Positions 51,165 to 60,545 of a stretch of 64,000 bases of DNA are shown here, one piece after another (positions within the stretch are counted from its first letter, which is position 1; every line of letters starts with the position of its first letter). Origin of the DNA: Xenorhabdus miraniensis (GTDB taxonomy: Bacteria; Pseudomonadota; Gammaproteobacteria; Enterobacterales; Enterobacteriaceae); NCBI RefSeq assembly GCF_002632615.1, contig NZ_NITZ01000006.1, positions 62,001-126,000 on the forward strand. The letters run 5' to 3'. Position numbers and translations under genes: made by a program. The notes below the pieces were generated by a model, which made no database searches, was not told where the DNA came from, and saw only the letters and a program-made list of their open reading frames with translations.

Positions 51165-51512
51165 TTAGAGCGTATCGGGAGATAGTGTCAGGTACTTTGG
51201 GAACTGACTAACAACAACCTTAATATGGTTCATCGCCTTGATCAGCGCTTTTTTTTCCTCTTGGGTAAAGTGGTTGAATTCACTGTCGTGGCGGGAGCGC
51301 GGGATATTCGCTAAATAGAGAATGGCGGATAACGCCCGCTTGTTCTCTTCGTAGTGGCTGTCCCTTTTATCACGCATATCAGCAAAAAAACGATTTAACT
51401 CCTTTTCATCGTCCCCCCAGTACGTCGCCCGAATTCTCGACAAATGATTCAATCCTTCCAGCCGCTGGCCGAGGTTTATTTGGGCAAACTTTTCTTTTTC
51501 AGTATTCGCCAT
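51165..51512 (-). CDS. prophage hypothetical protein (DUF5347-like)
   Basis: Started at the ATG at 51512 (GAGGGAAAAC upstream) the protein has 115 residues. LGQRLEGLNHLSRIRATYWGDDEKELNRFFADMRDK and the end ALIKAMNHIKVVVSQFPKYLTL resemble a family I recall as DUF5347 from Photorhabdus/Xenorhabdus P2-like prophages. Helical, soluble, function unknown. It lies between the repressor and gene A, where P2-like phages keep early genes. Confidence 0.6.
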   Translation of the reverse strand: MANTEKEKFAQINLGQRLEGLNHLSRIRATYWGDDEKELNRFFADMRDKRDSHYEENKRALSAILYLANIPRSRHDSEFNHFTQEEKKALIKAMNHIKVVVSQFPKYLTLSPDTL

Positions 51513-51720
51513 GTTTTCCCTCAACATTTTCCTACAGAACCATTTCTGACCACTCTCAACGCCATTTCTGAAATATTTTTATATGGGGCATAAAGATTGA
51601 AATCTGGGCGTTCATGATGCAATATCTCTCATTGGTTTTCAGCTTAACCAATCTGGGCCCATCAAAGGTCTCAATTCAAGAACTTTAATGGGATACTAAT
51701 AGCTCTTATCTGTACTGTCA

Positions 51721-52341
51721 ATGAAAAATACCAATATTGAGATCAAAATGGGGGCCGATAGTGGAGGAAGACCTGCTATTGAACGTCTTGTCCGCGCATA
51801 TGGATTTAAGTCACGCCAGGCCCTAAGTGACCATTTGGGAGTTTCCAAAAGCACGATGGCAAACCGCTACCTTCGTGATAGTTTTCCAGCGGATTGGATC
51901 ATCCAGTGCAATCTCGAAACTGGAGCCTCACTGCTTTGGCTGAGCACGGGTCAGGGAGAAATATTTCCAGATGGAGAAAGTGAAAAGAAAACAGAGCGAC
52001 TGGAAGATATCATTGCTCCGTCGATTTCTCGTGTAAAGCTGTCAGGAGGCAGGCTAAACGAAGCTCCCCCTGTGATTTTGGATAGCGAATTAATTTCCAA
52101 GGAACTCAAAAATCCACTGGTTGTTGATGATGGTTCTGCCTGGTATCTGCTGGATACTCAGGAAGATAATATCCAAGATGGCCTATGGCTGGTGGATATT
52201 GAGGGCATGCACAGCATCAAGAAGATTGCCAAAATCCCGATCAGTAAGATTCGTGTCAGTGACAATGATGTCACTTTTGATTGTGCAATCAGTGACATTC
52301 AATTTATCGGCCGCGTTGCTCTGGTCATTTCCAGACAATAA
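51721..52341 (+). CDS. CI-type phage repressor (186-like)
   Basis: The frame has 206 residues from the ATG at 51721, which lacks a ribosome site; an ATG at 51748 is preceded by GAGAT and may be the real start. N-terminal helix-turn-helix: ERLVRAYGFKSRQALSDHLGVSKSTMANRYLRDSFPADWI, then LETGASLLWLSTGQGE as in 186 CI. The C-terminal domain is the Phage_CI_repr oligomerisation type, not a LexA-like self-cleaving peptidase. It is divergent from the early genes and keeps the island silent. Confidence 0.85.
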   Translation: MKNTNIEIKMGADSGGRPAIERLVRAYGFKSRQALSDHLGVSKSTMANRYLRDSFPADWIIQCNLETGASLLWLSTGQGEIFPDGESEKKTERLEDIIAPSISRVKLSGGRLNEAPPVILDSELISKELKNPLVVDDGSAWYLLDTQEDNIQDGLWLVDIEGMHSIKKIAKIPISKIRVSDNDVTFDCAISDIQFIGRVALVISRQ

Positions 52342-52363
52342 CAATCCGGCATAAAACGGTTTC

Positions 52364-52401
52364 CATCAAGGTTATCTCTGTCCATCAGGATAACCTTGAT
52401 G
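52364..52401 (+). terminator. terminator of the repressor gene
   Basis: A perfect 13-bp stem CATCAAGGTTATC / GATAACCTTGATG with a 12-base loop. The tail is only weakly T-rich, so strength is uncertain. It marks the right end of recognisable island genes. Confidence 0.65.
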
Positions 52402-52425
52402 GCGTTTAATGGTGCTTAGCGCGTT

Positions 52426-52754
52426 TCACACGTCATGTGAACGCTGAATCCGATACAAGATATGCTCCTTTAATGGGTGATCTTCTGTTAATGCAGGATG
52501 GAAAAACGTTTTTTCATCCCTGATCATACCCAACTTTTTCATGACACTCTCAGAGCGATAATTAGAGATAGTCGTGAAAGCAACCACTTCTTCTAACCCA
52601 ACTTCTGTAAAGGCGAAATCAAGAATTCTACGAGCCGCTTCACAGGCATAACCTTTTCCCCAGAATGGCTTATCCAACCGCCAGCCGATTTCAACAAATC
52701 TTCTTCCTTCCAAGCCCGGAGCCACAATCTTTCTGTATCCAATTCAACAATCAT
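52426..52754 (-). pseudogene. GNAT acetyltransferase gene with internal deletion
   Basis: At 52754 an ATG with AAGAGG upstream begins the standard RimJ/RimL-type start IVELDTERLWLRAWKEED. After 18 codons the frame is lost; a different frame continues with the second half of the same fold, FVEIGWRLDKPFWGKGYACEAARRILDFAF and YRSESVMKKLGM. About 70 codons are missing, and the junction lies in GGAAGAAGATTTG. The downstream 99-codon frame would lack the N-terminal half. Confidence 0.75.
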
Positions 52755-52865
52755 GATGCCTCTTGAAATTTAGGGAAAAATTAATCGGTAATAAAAATAA
52801 AACTGCCGGGAAATCATACATATTTCCCGGCAGTAAGGCATAACGTTTTATTTTACGAGCAATTA

Positions 52866-53531
52866 TCAAGCGTTATTTTTAGCTTTTGGTTTATCTCCCT
52901 GACTATCCCTAATCGCAATAACGCGTTCAATTTCTGGTTTTTTCTTATTTTCAACCTGTTCAGACTGACCAACAAATAACCCACCACGGCGAATTGACAT
53001 ACTTCCGCAGCGGCTGATGCCTCTCAACTCGCCATGTTCCAGAATCTCCAACGTTTCCGCACAACACGTACCTTCAACATGACCATCAATGATGATTTCA
53101 GGGGCATTGAGCTCACCTTCAATTTTACCGGCATGCATAATACGAATGGCACCACCTTTCACGCGAATATTACCAATGACTTTACCCCAGATTTGGATAT
53201 CCCCGTCCATTTCAATATCACCCTTGAATACTGAGTTTTTGGCAACAATGGTGTTGGGACGAATCTCAGCTTCAGGGAGCTTTTTCTCTTCAAACTGTAT
53301 GCTCTTAACTGGTGTAGTAGAGCTGGCAACAGGTGTCTCAGTTTTTTTTCCAAACATAGCGTTTATTCTCAATTTCATATTTACAAAGTAAAACACTAAG
53401 GCTAAAAAAGATAAAATTGCTGTTATGGTACAACTAATATAAGCACCATACAGATAGAGTCCTAATGCGCTCCCCCAAAGGAGCCATAGACTGTATAAAA
53501 AAGCGTTATCTGAAAAACGATACTTTTCCAT
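52866..53531 (-). CDS. membrane-anchored bactofilin (polymer-forming protein)
   Basis: The protein has 221 residues: two transmembrane helices at about 10-52, a linker, then a bactofilin (DUF583) beta-helix from about 95 to 190 with regular six-residue turns such as GDIEMDGDIQIWGKVIGNIRV and GKIEGELNAPEIIIDGHVEG. The end is basic. Bactofilins polymerise into filaments that position envelope enzymes. Two N-terminal helices are more than most bactofilins have. It stands alone. Confidence 0.85.
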   Translation of the reverse strand: MEKYRFSDNAFLYSLWLLWGSALGLYLYGAYISCTITAILSFLALVFYFVNMKLRINAMFGKKTETPVASSTTPVKSIQFEEKKLPEAEIRPNTIVAKNSVFKGDIEMDGDIQIWGKVIGNIRVKGGAIRIMHAGKIEGELNAPEIIIDGHVEGTCCAETLEILEHGELRGISRCGSMSIRRGGLFVGQSEQVENKKKPEIERVIAIRDSQGDKPKAKNNA

Positions 53532-54879
53532 ATGTTTCTCGTTTTTTTAGTTTTTTCTTATATTTCATCAGCAAATATATCTACGGATATGCCTTAGCAG
53601 GTATAGAAAAAGGGCTGTGAAAACACATCCTAGCATTGTACAAGTATAAAAAACAATCTACGAAGCTATAACAGAGGTATTTATAGCGTTATTACACGGA
53701 TAAAGTTGCTATTTGAGTTTAACCCTCTGAATTGGAATTCATTTATTCTATATTTATAAAATAAAAAAAACCTAACACGATAAACTTGATCGATAACAAC
53801 CACATTGGCCAATAAACACATAACAATAAAAAAACAAAATATTAATATATTCGTATCATGTTGAGCATATAGAAAAAACGCGTACTCAATGATTCATACT
53901 CATTCATACTTTCATCGTTACCAGTGATTGTTCTGCATCCGTTTCTTACCGCCTTTTTACGGTTAAATAATGGCCTAATTTTGTTAACTATCGTTTCTTC
54001 TTATCAAGATATGACTGAATTAACGAACCTGACATTCACATCCACAGAGAGCGAAATGAAATGCCTTAGTAGAAGTAGTAAATTTATGCTTTTGATATGA
54101 ATGCCATTTTTTTCTTTGACAAGAAAATACAATTGATTTTTGAAATTTAGAAATGATGTCTTAATGTTAACTTGCAAAATGAAATTTACGTAATAATCAG
54201 GCCAAAATCCACTTTGTAATTAAAATTCCAGATAATCCATTTTGTTAACTTTCACCACTATAACTATTATAATTAATGCTCGAAAATGATATTAGGTTAC
54301 GTTGAAAAATCATCTATAATCCATTGGATTTCAACAATTATTCATCTTATTAGCCATTAACCCATCATAGTGGTCATATACACATAAATAATATAATTAT
54401 CAACGAATTAAAAAGCCAAAACCAAATAATTAATGATATTCATGGTGATAAAAGCCCGTTAAAATAATTAACTCAATAGAATACACTCATTAACATCTGT
54501 CACTGTTAACCATATCCTTTTCCCCTAAAAACAATTATATAAAAATCAAACAACACAAGATAAAAAATAAACATAATATGAAAAAGTTATTTTTAATCAC
54601 AAAAAAAGTAGGCCAGATAAATTTATATCAAAAAAATGTCACTTAAACCTAACACAAATATTTATTTAGATATATAATACCCTAAGTAATTTAATTGATG
54701 TTACGCATGAACTTTTAAGATCTTTCAATCCAGATTAAACCTGCAATCTCTTTATCAATAAAGATAATCTGAATGCCATAGGGAAGTTTTTTCTACCATC
54801 CATTAATTAATATAATAAATACACCATGCACTCATCAAAAAAAATGATTACTCATGATAAGGAAAATTAGGAGTATTAA
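53532..54879. other. 1.35-kb AT-rich gap upstream of the ExsA-like gene
   Basis: No frame with both a start and a ribosome site is seen on either strand, nor any tRNA or strong terminator. The stretch is markedly AT-rich with many A-runs, as in DNA silenced by H-NS. A short hairpin CTTTATCAATAAAG lies at about 54750. It probably carries the promoter and silencer of the regulator gene or decayed foreign DNA. Confidence 0.45.
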
Positions 54880-55695
54880 ATGAAAAGGACGACGGGCTTA
54901 AATCAAAAAAGTATTTGTACTATCGAATTAACCATGCCGGATTTCAATATTCTGGAACATAAACAAAGAGGGCTGTACATTTTACTTGATGGAGAAATGG
55001 TATGGAAAGATTGCATCAATACTTATCACATCACATCGAATGAGATCCTTTTTACTCATCCGGGTAGCTATGCTGCCAGAACCAATACAGAAAGCTGTCA
55101 GGTATTATGGTTACCATTACATATGGAGTTCCTGCGCAGTTTTTTAAAACGTTTTGGTTCATTACTAAGCAAAATAGAGCGGCAAGATTCTCCTGCTTAC
55201 AGGCTGATTCCTTTTAATCAGTTTCCCCTACTAACGGAAAGCATCCGCGGGCTCGCCAATTTACTGGCTCATGATTACCCGCCAGCCTTGATTCAATTAA
55301 GAGTTGAAGAACTGCTGCTGCTGCTTTCCTTGAGTGAACAGGGAGCATTGCTAATGTCTGTACTACGGAAGTTAAGCAATCGTCAGGTAGAACGTTTACA
55401 AACATTTATGGAGAACCATTATCTAAAAGAGTGGAGATTGAATGACTTTGCACGCGAGTTCGGCATGGGGCTGACTTCCTTTAAAGAACTTTTTAACAGT
55501 GTCTATGGAACTTCCCCCAGAGCTTGGATCAGCGAACAACGGATTCTGTATGCCCACCAATTATTGCTAAACAGTGAAATGAGTATTGCCGACATTTCAT
55601 TAGAATCGGGCTTCTCCAGCCAGTCCTATTTTACCCAAAGTTATCGACGGCGTTTTGGTTGTACACCCAATCGCGCCAGATATGGCAAGGATTAG
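54880..55695 (+). CDS. ExsA-like AraC-family type III secretion regulator, orphan
   Basis: The protein has 271 residues; GGAG about 9 bases before the ATG. It aligns with Pseudomonas ExsA end to end as I remember it; the DNA-binding half is nearly the same (LLMSVLRKLSNRQVERLQ, EFGMGLTSFKELF, SPRAWISEQRILYAHQLLLNSEMSI, SSQSYFTQSYRRRFGCTP). ExsA activates type III secretion genes and is controlled by ExsC/D/E. None of these, and no secretion gene, lies nearby; the neighbours are a bactofilin gene and queH. It is intact, so it probably controls something elsewhere. Confidence 0.9.
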   Translation: MKRTTGLNQKSICTIELTMPDFNILEHKQRGLYILLDGEMVWKDCINTYHITSNEILFTHPGSYAARTNTESCQVLWLPLHMEFLRSFLKRFGSLLSKIERQDSPAYRLIPFNQFPLLTESIRGLANLLAHDYPPALIQLRVEELLLLLSLSEQGALLMSVLRKLSNRQVERLQTFMENHYLKEWRLNDFAREFGMGLTSFKELFNSVYGTSPRAWISEQRILYAHQLLLNSEMSIADISLESGFSSQSYFTQSYRRRFGCTPNRARYGKD

Positions 55696-55807
55696 TGATC
55701 ATTTTCTCTGTTTAATAGATCAATGAACGATCGTTTTTATCGATCAATCTTCCTTGATTGATCTGTGCAATCCATTGGACGGCAGTATCCCATCTCACAT
55801 ATAGTCA

Positions 55808-55916
55808 TGGTGACTCATCACTATTCAGAGCCTAACTAGGTTCGCTCCAAGTCACCACCAGGGTTTTTATATTTGCCGTATCTTTGGCCTGCACTTGCCC
55901 GTGCAGGCTTTTTTTT
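55808..55916 (+). ncRNA. possible structured RNA with strong terminator
   Basis: A long-range 8-bp stem TGGTGACT (55808-55815) / AGTCACCA (55850-55857) encloses GAGC (55828) / GCTC (55844) and an inner CCTA/TAGG. A perfect 8-bp GCCTGCAC / GTGCAGGC terminator with T8 follows at 55887-55916. No frame crosses it. It could be a small RNA or the structured 3' end of the regulator message, whose stop is 110 bases upstream. I do not recognise the family and see no clear promoter. Confidence 0.35.
55887..55916 (+). terminator. strong intrinsic terminator
   Basis: An 8-bp GC-rich stem GCCTGCAC / GTGCAGGC, a 6-base loop and eight Ts. Confidence 0.9.
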
Positions 55917-55941
55917 AATTACCTCAAGAAAATCGATGCAA

Positions 55942-56613
55942 TTAGCTATCTTTTTTCCCGCTATCTGCACTATAAAAGACCGTACCCAATTTTATCCTTT
56001 CACGCCCCGTTGCCAGACGATGCCGGTTAGTATCTCTGAGAGAATAAATACAGCCACAATATTCCTGCTGATAGAATTCTTCACGTTTGCTGATCTCTAT
56101 CATGCGGGAAGAACCACCGCCTTTTCGCCAGTTATATTCCCAATACATGAGATCAGGATAATGAGAAGCGGCCCGAACACCACATTCATTAATTTGCTGC
56201 ATATTCTTCCAACGAGAAATACCCAGCGAACTGGTAATCACAGAGAAACCATTTTCATGGGCATATAACGCGGTTCGCTCAAAACGCATATCAAAACACA
56301 TTGTGCAACGAATACCACGTTCAGGTTCATTTTCCATTCCTTTTGCGCGTTCAAACCAATTATCACGGTCATAATCAGCGTCAATAAAGGGAATACCCAT
56401 TTGCTCCGCAAAACGAATATTTTCATCTTTGCGCAGTTCATATTCTTTTAGAGGATGAATATTGGGATTATAGAAAAATATTGTGAAATCAATCCCTGAA
56501 GCCAGCATTGCTTCCATGACCTCCCCAGAACATGGCGCACAACATGAGTGAAGCAACACTTTATTGTGCCCATTTGGCAGTGGGAGCGGGTTACGTTCAT
56601 AGTTCAATGACAT
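55942..56613 (-). CDS. queH: epoxyqueuosine reductase QueH
   Basis: The protein has 223 residues of the QueH (DUF208) family, which reduces epoxyqueuosine to queuosine in tRNA without the cobalamin that QueG needs. Motifs: [42 protein letters not shown] and [10 protein letters not shown]; these cysteines bind an iron-sulfur cluster and an iron. The ATG has AAGGATATT upstream. Confidence 0.93.
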   Translation of the reverse strand: MSLNYERNPLPLPNGHNKVLLHSCCAPCSGEVMEAMLASGIDFTIFFYNPNIHPLKEYELRKDENIRFAEQMGIPFIDADYDRDNWFERAKGMENEPERGIRCTMCFDMRFERTALYAHENGFSVITSSLGISRWKNMQQINECGVRAASHYPDLMYWEYNWRKGGGSSRMIEISKREEFYQQEYCGCIYSLRDTNRHRLATGRERIKLGTVFYSADSGKKDS

Positions 56614-56760
56614 AATATCCTTTACCTGATTCAGACAATAAAAATCAGGAAGAGAATACCATCCCCTTCCTGTGTTTATTGGGTAGCCATTTTACCCTTT
56701 TCTTCTGTATTACGACAATCATGTTACTACAATCCTTGTAAAGGCACTTTATAAAGGCAA

Positions 56761-57510
56761 TCAGATTTCCTGTACTTCTGGCAGAACCTGTCCTCCATCA
56801 ACAACAATTGTTTGCCCGGTAATATATTTCGCCTCATCAGATGCCAGAAAACAGGCCGCATAACCGATATCTTCCGGTATCCCCAATTCCCGCATTGGTG
56901 TGATATTTTTCGCATGATCGAGGAAATCATCACCAAATGACTGTAAACCTTCAGTCATGATCATGCCCGGCATAACAGCATTAATGGTAATACCCTGGCC
57001 TGCATACTCCAATGCAGCACTACGCATAAACCCTAACTGCCCCGCTTTACTTGCACCATAGTGGCTGTAGCCTGAAAGACCCGTGATTTCTCCGGTTATT
57101 GAAGAAGTGATCACAACACGTCCATAACGTTGCTTTTCCATAACATTCAATGCCGCTTGAACTAAGAAAAATGTCCCTTTGAGATTGACAGTATGAACTA
57201 AATCCCAATCTTCAGCGGTCATGTCTTTAAGATAATGTTGTGGAAAAATACCCGCATTAGAGCAAAGAATATCGAGCCTGCCATATTTTTTAACAATCTT
57301 ATCAATTACACTTTTACATGCAGCCTGATCCGTGACATCAAGAGAAATAAAATCAACCCCTAGCTCTTTAGCGACTGATTCCCCTTTCACGCTATCAGTA
57401 CCGGCAATAATGGTAATCGCACCAGCTTGCTTCAACACTTTTGCTATGCCCTTGCCAATACCTTTGGTTCCACCTGAGATAAAAGCAATTTTTCCTGCTA
57501 AATTAAACAT
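56761..57510 (-). CDS. short-chain dehydrogenase/reductase (FabG-like)
   Basis: The protein has 249 residues; AAAGGAAAC before the ATG. NAD(P) motif GGTKGIGKGIA at 14-24, NAG at about 86, catalytic Ser in SSITGEITG and YGASK. The C-terminus has the usual PMRELGIPEDIGYAACFLASDEAKYITGQTIVVDGG. It resembles 3-ketoacyl-ACP reductases. It is divergent from an acyl-CoA ligase gene 290 bases away, suggesting common control and a joint role in processing a carboxylic acid or polyketide. Substrate unknown. Confidence 0.85.
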   Translation of the reverse strand: MFNLAGKIAFISGGTKGIGKGIAKVLKQAGAITIIAGTDSVKGESVAKELGVDFISLDVTDQAACKSVIDKIVKKYGRLDILCSNAGIFPQHYLKDMTAEDWDLVHTVNLKGTFFLVQAALNVMEKQRYGRVVITSSITGEITGLSGYSHYGASKAGQLGFMRSAALEYAGQGITINAVMPGMIMTEGLQSFGDDFLDHAKNITPMRELGIPEDIGYAACFLASDEAKYITGQTIVVDGGQVLPEVQEI

Positions 57511-57800
57511 AATTGTTTCCTTTTATATTAATAGATGGAGTTTTTTTATTAGTTTGAATGTAATTTTTTAATATATTTTTTAGTGATTAATTCATCAATA
57601 TTAATAAATAAAAACAGTATAACAAAAAATATAATGTTTAAAAAAAGAGAGAATAACTCACATAAGATTTTAAATAAAAACAGCATCTATCCAATTTAGT
57701 CATGTATTACTGTAAAAATACCTTTATTATATTAACATAATGTTAATTATTTGAAGTCGGTCTGTTAATTTTAAAGGGTGTAACAAAATGAGGTAAAAAT

Positions 57801-59408
57801 ATGACTCTCGATAATTCATTCCTAGATAAATATGATGGCACAGCATTATCACCGATTTTATTTCTTAAAAGAGCCGTATTAAGTGGTGGTGGTGATATTG
57901 CCGTTATCGATGGAAAACATCGTTGGACATGGCGCCAATATGCCAATCGCTGCGAAAGAATGGCTATTTCACTTCAACAAATGGGAGTGAGTAAAGAGAG
58001 CGTAGTATCCGCTCTTTTACCCAATACCCACGAATTACTCGAATTACATTTTGCTGTTCCTCTGGCTGGTGGCATTCTTAATGCCCTGAGTACACGGACA
58101 GATGCCGCGACATTAAATTTTGTTTTTGAAAAACTCAGCCCCAAAATATTATTTATCGACAAGAGTTATATTTCGTTATTAGATAGTGTCACTTTCAATA
58201 GTAAAATCAGGTTAATTATTGTTGATACGAATAATTCAACCACCCCAATATCTACAACTGAATATGAATTTATTCCTTATGAATCATTGATAACCGAAAA
58301 CATATCAAAAACTCTATCATTTACCCAGTTTGATGAACAAGAAGCCATCAGTATTAATTCGACTTCAGGAACCAGCGGGCAACCTAAGCTAGTCGTTTAT
58401 TCTCATCGTGGTGCCTACCTTAATGCCATTTCCAATATCTTGGATTGGGATATGCCCAAGCGCCCTGCCTTTTTATGGACACTTCCTATGTTTCACTGTA
58501 ATGGCTGGTGTTTTCCATGGGCAATTGCTGCACGGGCCGGCACTCATATCTGTATGAAAAAATTTGATGCAGAAGAAGCAGTAACGCTTATGCAGGAAAA
58601 TAATGTCACACACTATTGTGGCGCCCCGATTGTTCACTACTCTTTGGGCAAAGCGGCACAAAAATTTGGGAAACATTTTGGTGGGCGCGTTTATGCACTT
58701 ATTGCAGGAGCACCGCCAACAGAAATGGTATTTTCTCTATTAGATTCCATTGGCATTACGGCAACACATGTCTATGGTTTAACCGAGACTTACGGGCCTG
58801 TCGTTATCTGTGAAAATAAACCTGAGTGGGAAGATTTGCCAAGATCAGAAATGATCTTAAAGAAGATGCGCCAAGGGATCGTTTCCAACTTACAGGGGCA
58901 GGTTAGTGTTATTGACGAAAATAACGGGCTGGAAGTTCCTTTTGATGGCAAAAGCATTGGGGAAATTGCCATCCGTGGGAATATTGTCGCTTCTTACGAC
59001 CCGGCACGTCATGTCACGCCAGCGATGAGCAGCCAATGGTTTTATACCGGTGATTTAGCCGTTGTTGACCCTGATGGCTATATCAAAATCATCGATAGAA
59101 AAAAAGATATCATTATTTCCGGTGGTGAAAACATTTCCAGCCTTGAATTAGAGAATGCCCTGTCCAGTTATCCCGGTGTTTCAGCCGCCGCCGTCGTCGC
59201 GAAACCTGATCCCTATTGGGGAGAAGTTCCTCATGCCTTCATTGAATTAGATGAAAATAGTTCAGTGATGGAACAAGCATTAAATGATTATATTTGTACA
59301 GTAGTCGCACGGTATAAACGGCCTAAAGGGTATACTTTTTTAACACTACCCCGAAATGCGAATGGTAAGATTATGAAAAATCTATTGAGGGAACGTGTTA
59401 AAAATTAA
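57801..59408 (+). CDS. acyl-CoA ligase (AMP-binding, medium/long-chain type)
   Basis: The protein has 535 residues, with GAGG before the ATG. ANL-superfamily motifs: A3 NSTSGTSGQPKLVVYSHRG, A5 HVYGLTETYGP, A7 WFYTGDLAVVDPDGYI, A8 IIDRKKDIIISGGENISSLELE and the catalytic lysine in RNANGKIMKN. FHCNGW is typical of medium-chain/AlkK-type ligases. It activates a carboxylic acid to its CoA thioester. It lacks a carrier domain. Divergent from the SDR gene; no other metabolic genes adjoin. Confidence 0.88.
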   Translation: MTLDNSFLDKYDGTALSPILFLKRAVLSGGGDIAVIDGKHRWTWRQYANRCERMAISLQQMGVSKESVVSALLPNTHELLELHFAVPLAGGILNALSTRTDAATLNFVFEKLSPKILFIDKSYISLLDSVTFNSKIRLIIVDTNNSTTPISTTEYEFIPYESLITENISKTLSFTQFDEQEAISINSTSGTSGQPKLVVYSHRGAYLNAISNILDWDMPKRPAFLWTLPMFHCNGWCFPWAIAARAGTHICMKKFDAEEAVTLMQENNVTHYCGAPIVHYSLGKAAQKFGKHFGGRVYALIAGAPPTEMVFSLLDSIGITATHVYGLTETYGPVVICENKPEWEDLPRSEMILKKMRQGIVSNLQGQVSVIDENNGLEVPFDGKSIGEIAIRGNIVASYDPARHVTPAMSSQWFYTGDLAVVDPDGYIKIIDRKKDIIISGGENISSLELENALSSYPGVSAAAVVAKPDPYWGEVPHAFIELDENSSVMEQALNDYICTVVARYKRPKGYTFLTLPRNANGKIMKNLLRERVKN

Positions 59409-59454
59409 GCGATATAAGATAATGGTATAATTTTTGATATAACTTTAACCTGAG

Positions 59455-60543
59455 TTATATTTCCAGAGGTCGCGTTATGCGCGGCCTTTCTGGTATCGTA
59501 TCGGCAAATTGGATCCCGCTACTTGCCAAATTCCCCATATGACAATACATCGCGCAAGCAGCATCAATCAAGGACATGGCAATAGCCGCCCCGCTGCCCT
59601 CTCCAAGACGCAAATCTAAATGCAGATAAGGTTGCAGATTCAAATGATATAATGCCAGCGCCGAGCCTTTTTCTGCCGACATATGGGAAGGGATGCAATA
59701 ATCCCGCGCAATGGGTGAGATCTGACACGCTGCCAGCGCTGACGCATAAGATAAAAAACCATCAAGTACAACAGGCACTCCGAAAGCCGCGGCTCCCAGA
59801 ATCACGCCCGTCATGCCAACAAGATCAAATCCCCCGACTTTTGCCAACACATCAAGGGCATTTTTGCTATCCGGCCGATTAACAGCAATGGCTTGCCGTA
59901 CAATGGATTGCTTGTGCACCAACTGTTCAGGGGGAAAATTCGCCCCCAACCCGACCACATCACAGGGATCACTCTCTGTCAGGACACAGGTAACCGCTGC
60001 CGCCGAAGTCGTATTGGCAATGCCCAACTCCCCTACGCCAAACACCGTTATCCCTGCTGCAATACGCTGCTGCACCAGTTGTGCACTTGCCAGCAATAGC
60101 ATTTCAGCCTGCTCATAATCCATCGCCGATCCTTGCGCGATATTACCGCTTCCCCGCGCAACTTTCAGAGACAACAAATGTTCAATCGGCTCACAATCAA
60201 TGCCAATATCCACGGGCAAAACATGCGTTCCGCTGTTTTTCGCCAACACACAAACACCTGTTAATCCCTTCAACATATTGCATGCTTGTATAGCCGTGAC
60301 ATTTTTAGGCGAAATAGCCACGCCTTCATCATATACGCCGTGATCAGCGCACATCACAATGATCTCTTTTTGTAGATCTCTCAGATCACGAATGCCTGAC
60401 ATACCGGACAATTGTATCGCCAGCGTTTCCAGTCGTCCTAAGCTACCCAACGGCTTGACCAAACTGTCAATATGCTGTGCCGCTTTTTCCATATTCACCC
60501 GATTTAAGGGGCGAATTGCACTAATTAAAGATTCAAGAGTCAT
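59455..60543 (-). CDS. cobT: nicotinate-nucleotide--dimethylbenzimidazole phosphoribosyltransferase
   Basis: Started at the ATG at 60543 (AAGGATAAAG upstream) the enzyme has 362 residues. It makes alpha-ribazole phosphate for the lower ligand of cobalamin. Landmarks: KPLGSLGRLE, MCADHGVYDEGVAISPK, FGVGELGIANTTSAAAV and HMSAEKGSALAL, with the catalytic glutamate in LRLGEGSGAAIA. Its start lies 2 bases past the cobC stop. Confidence 0.96.
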   Translation of the reverse strand: MTLESLISAIRPLNRVNMEKAAQHIDSLVKPLGSLGRLETLAIQLSGMSGIRDLRDLQKEIIVMCADHGVYDEGVAISPKNVTAIQACNMLKGLTGVCVLAKNSGTHVLPVDIGIDCEPIEHLLSLKVARGSGNIAQGSAMDYEQAEMLLLASAQLVQQRIAAGITVFGVGELGIANTTSAAAVTCVLTESDPCDVVGLGANFPPEQLVHKQSIVRQAIAVNRPDSKNALDVLAKVGGFDLVGMTGVILGAAAFGVPVVLDGFLSYASALAACQISPIARDYCIPSHMSAEKGSALALYHLNLQPYLHLDLRLGEGSGAAIAMSLIDAACAMYCHMGNLASSGIQFADTIPERPRITRPLEI

Positions 60544-60545
60544 CT

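Noticed and set aside
52364..52760. Right attachment site of the tail island next to the repressor terminator
   Set aside because: I could not find a direct repeat with the left border near 30350-30480, and no tRNA or integrase is present.
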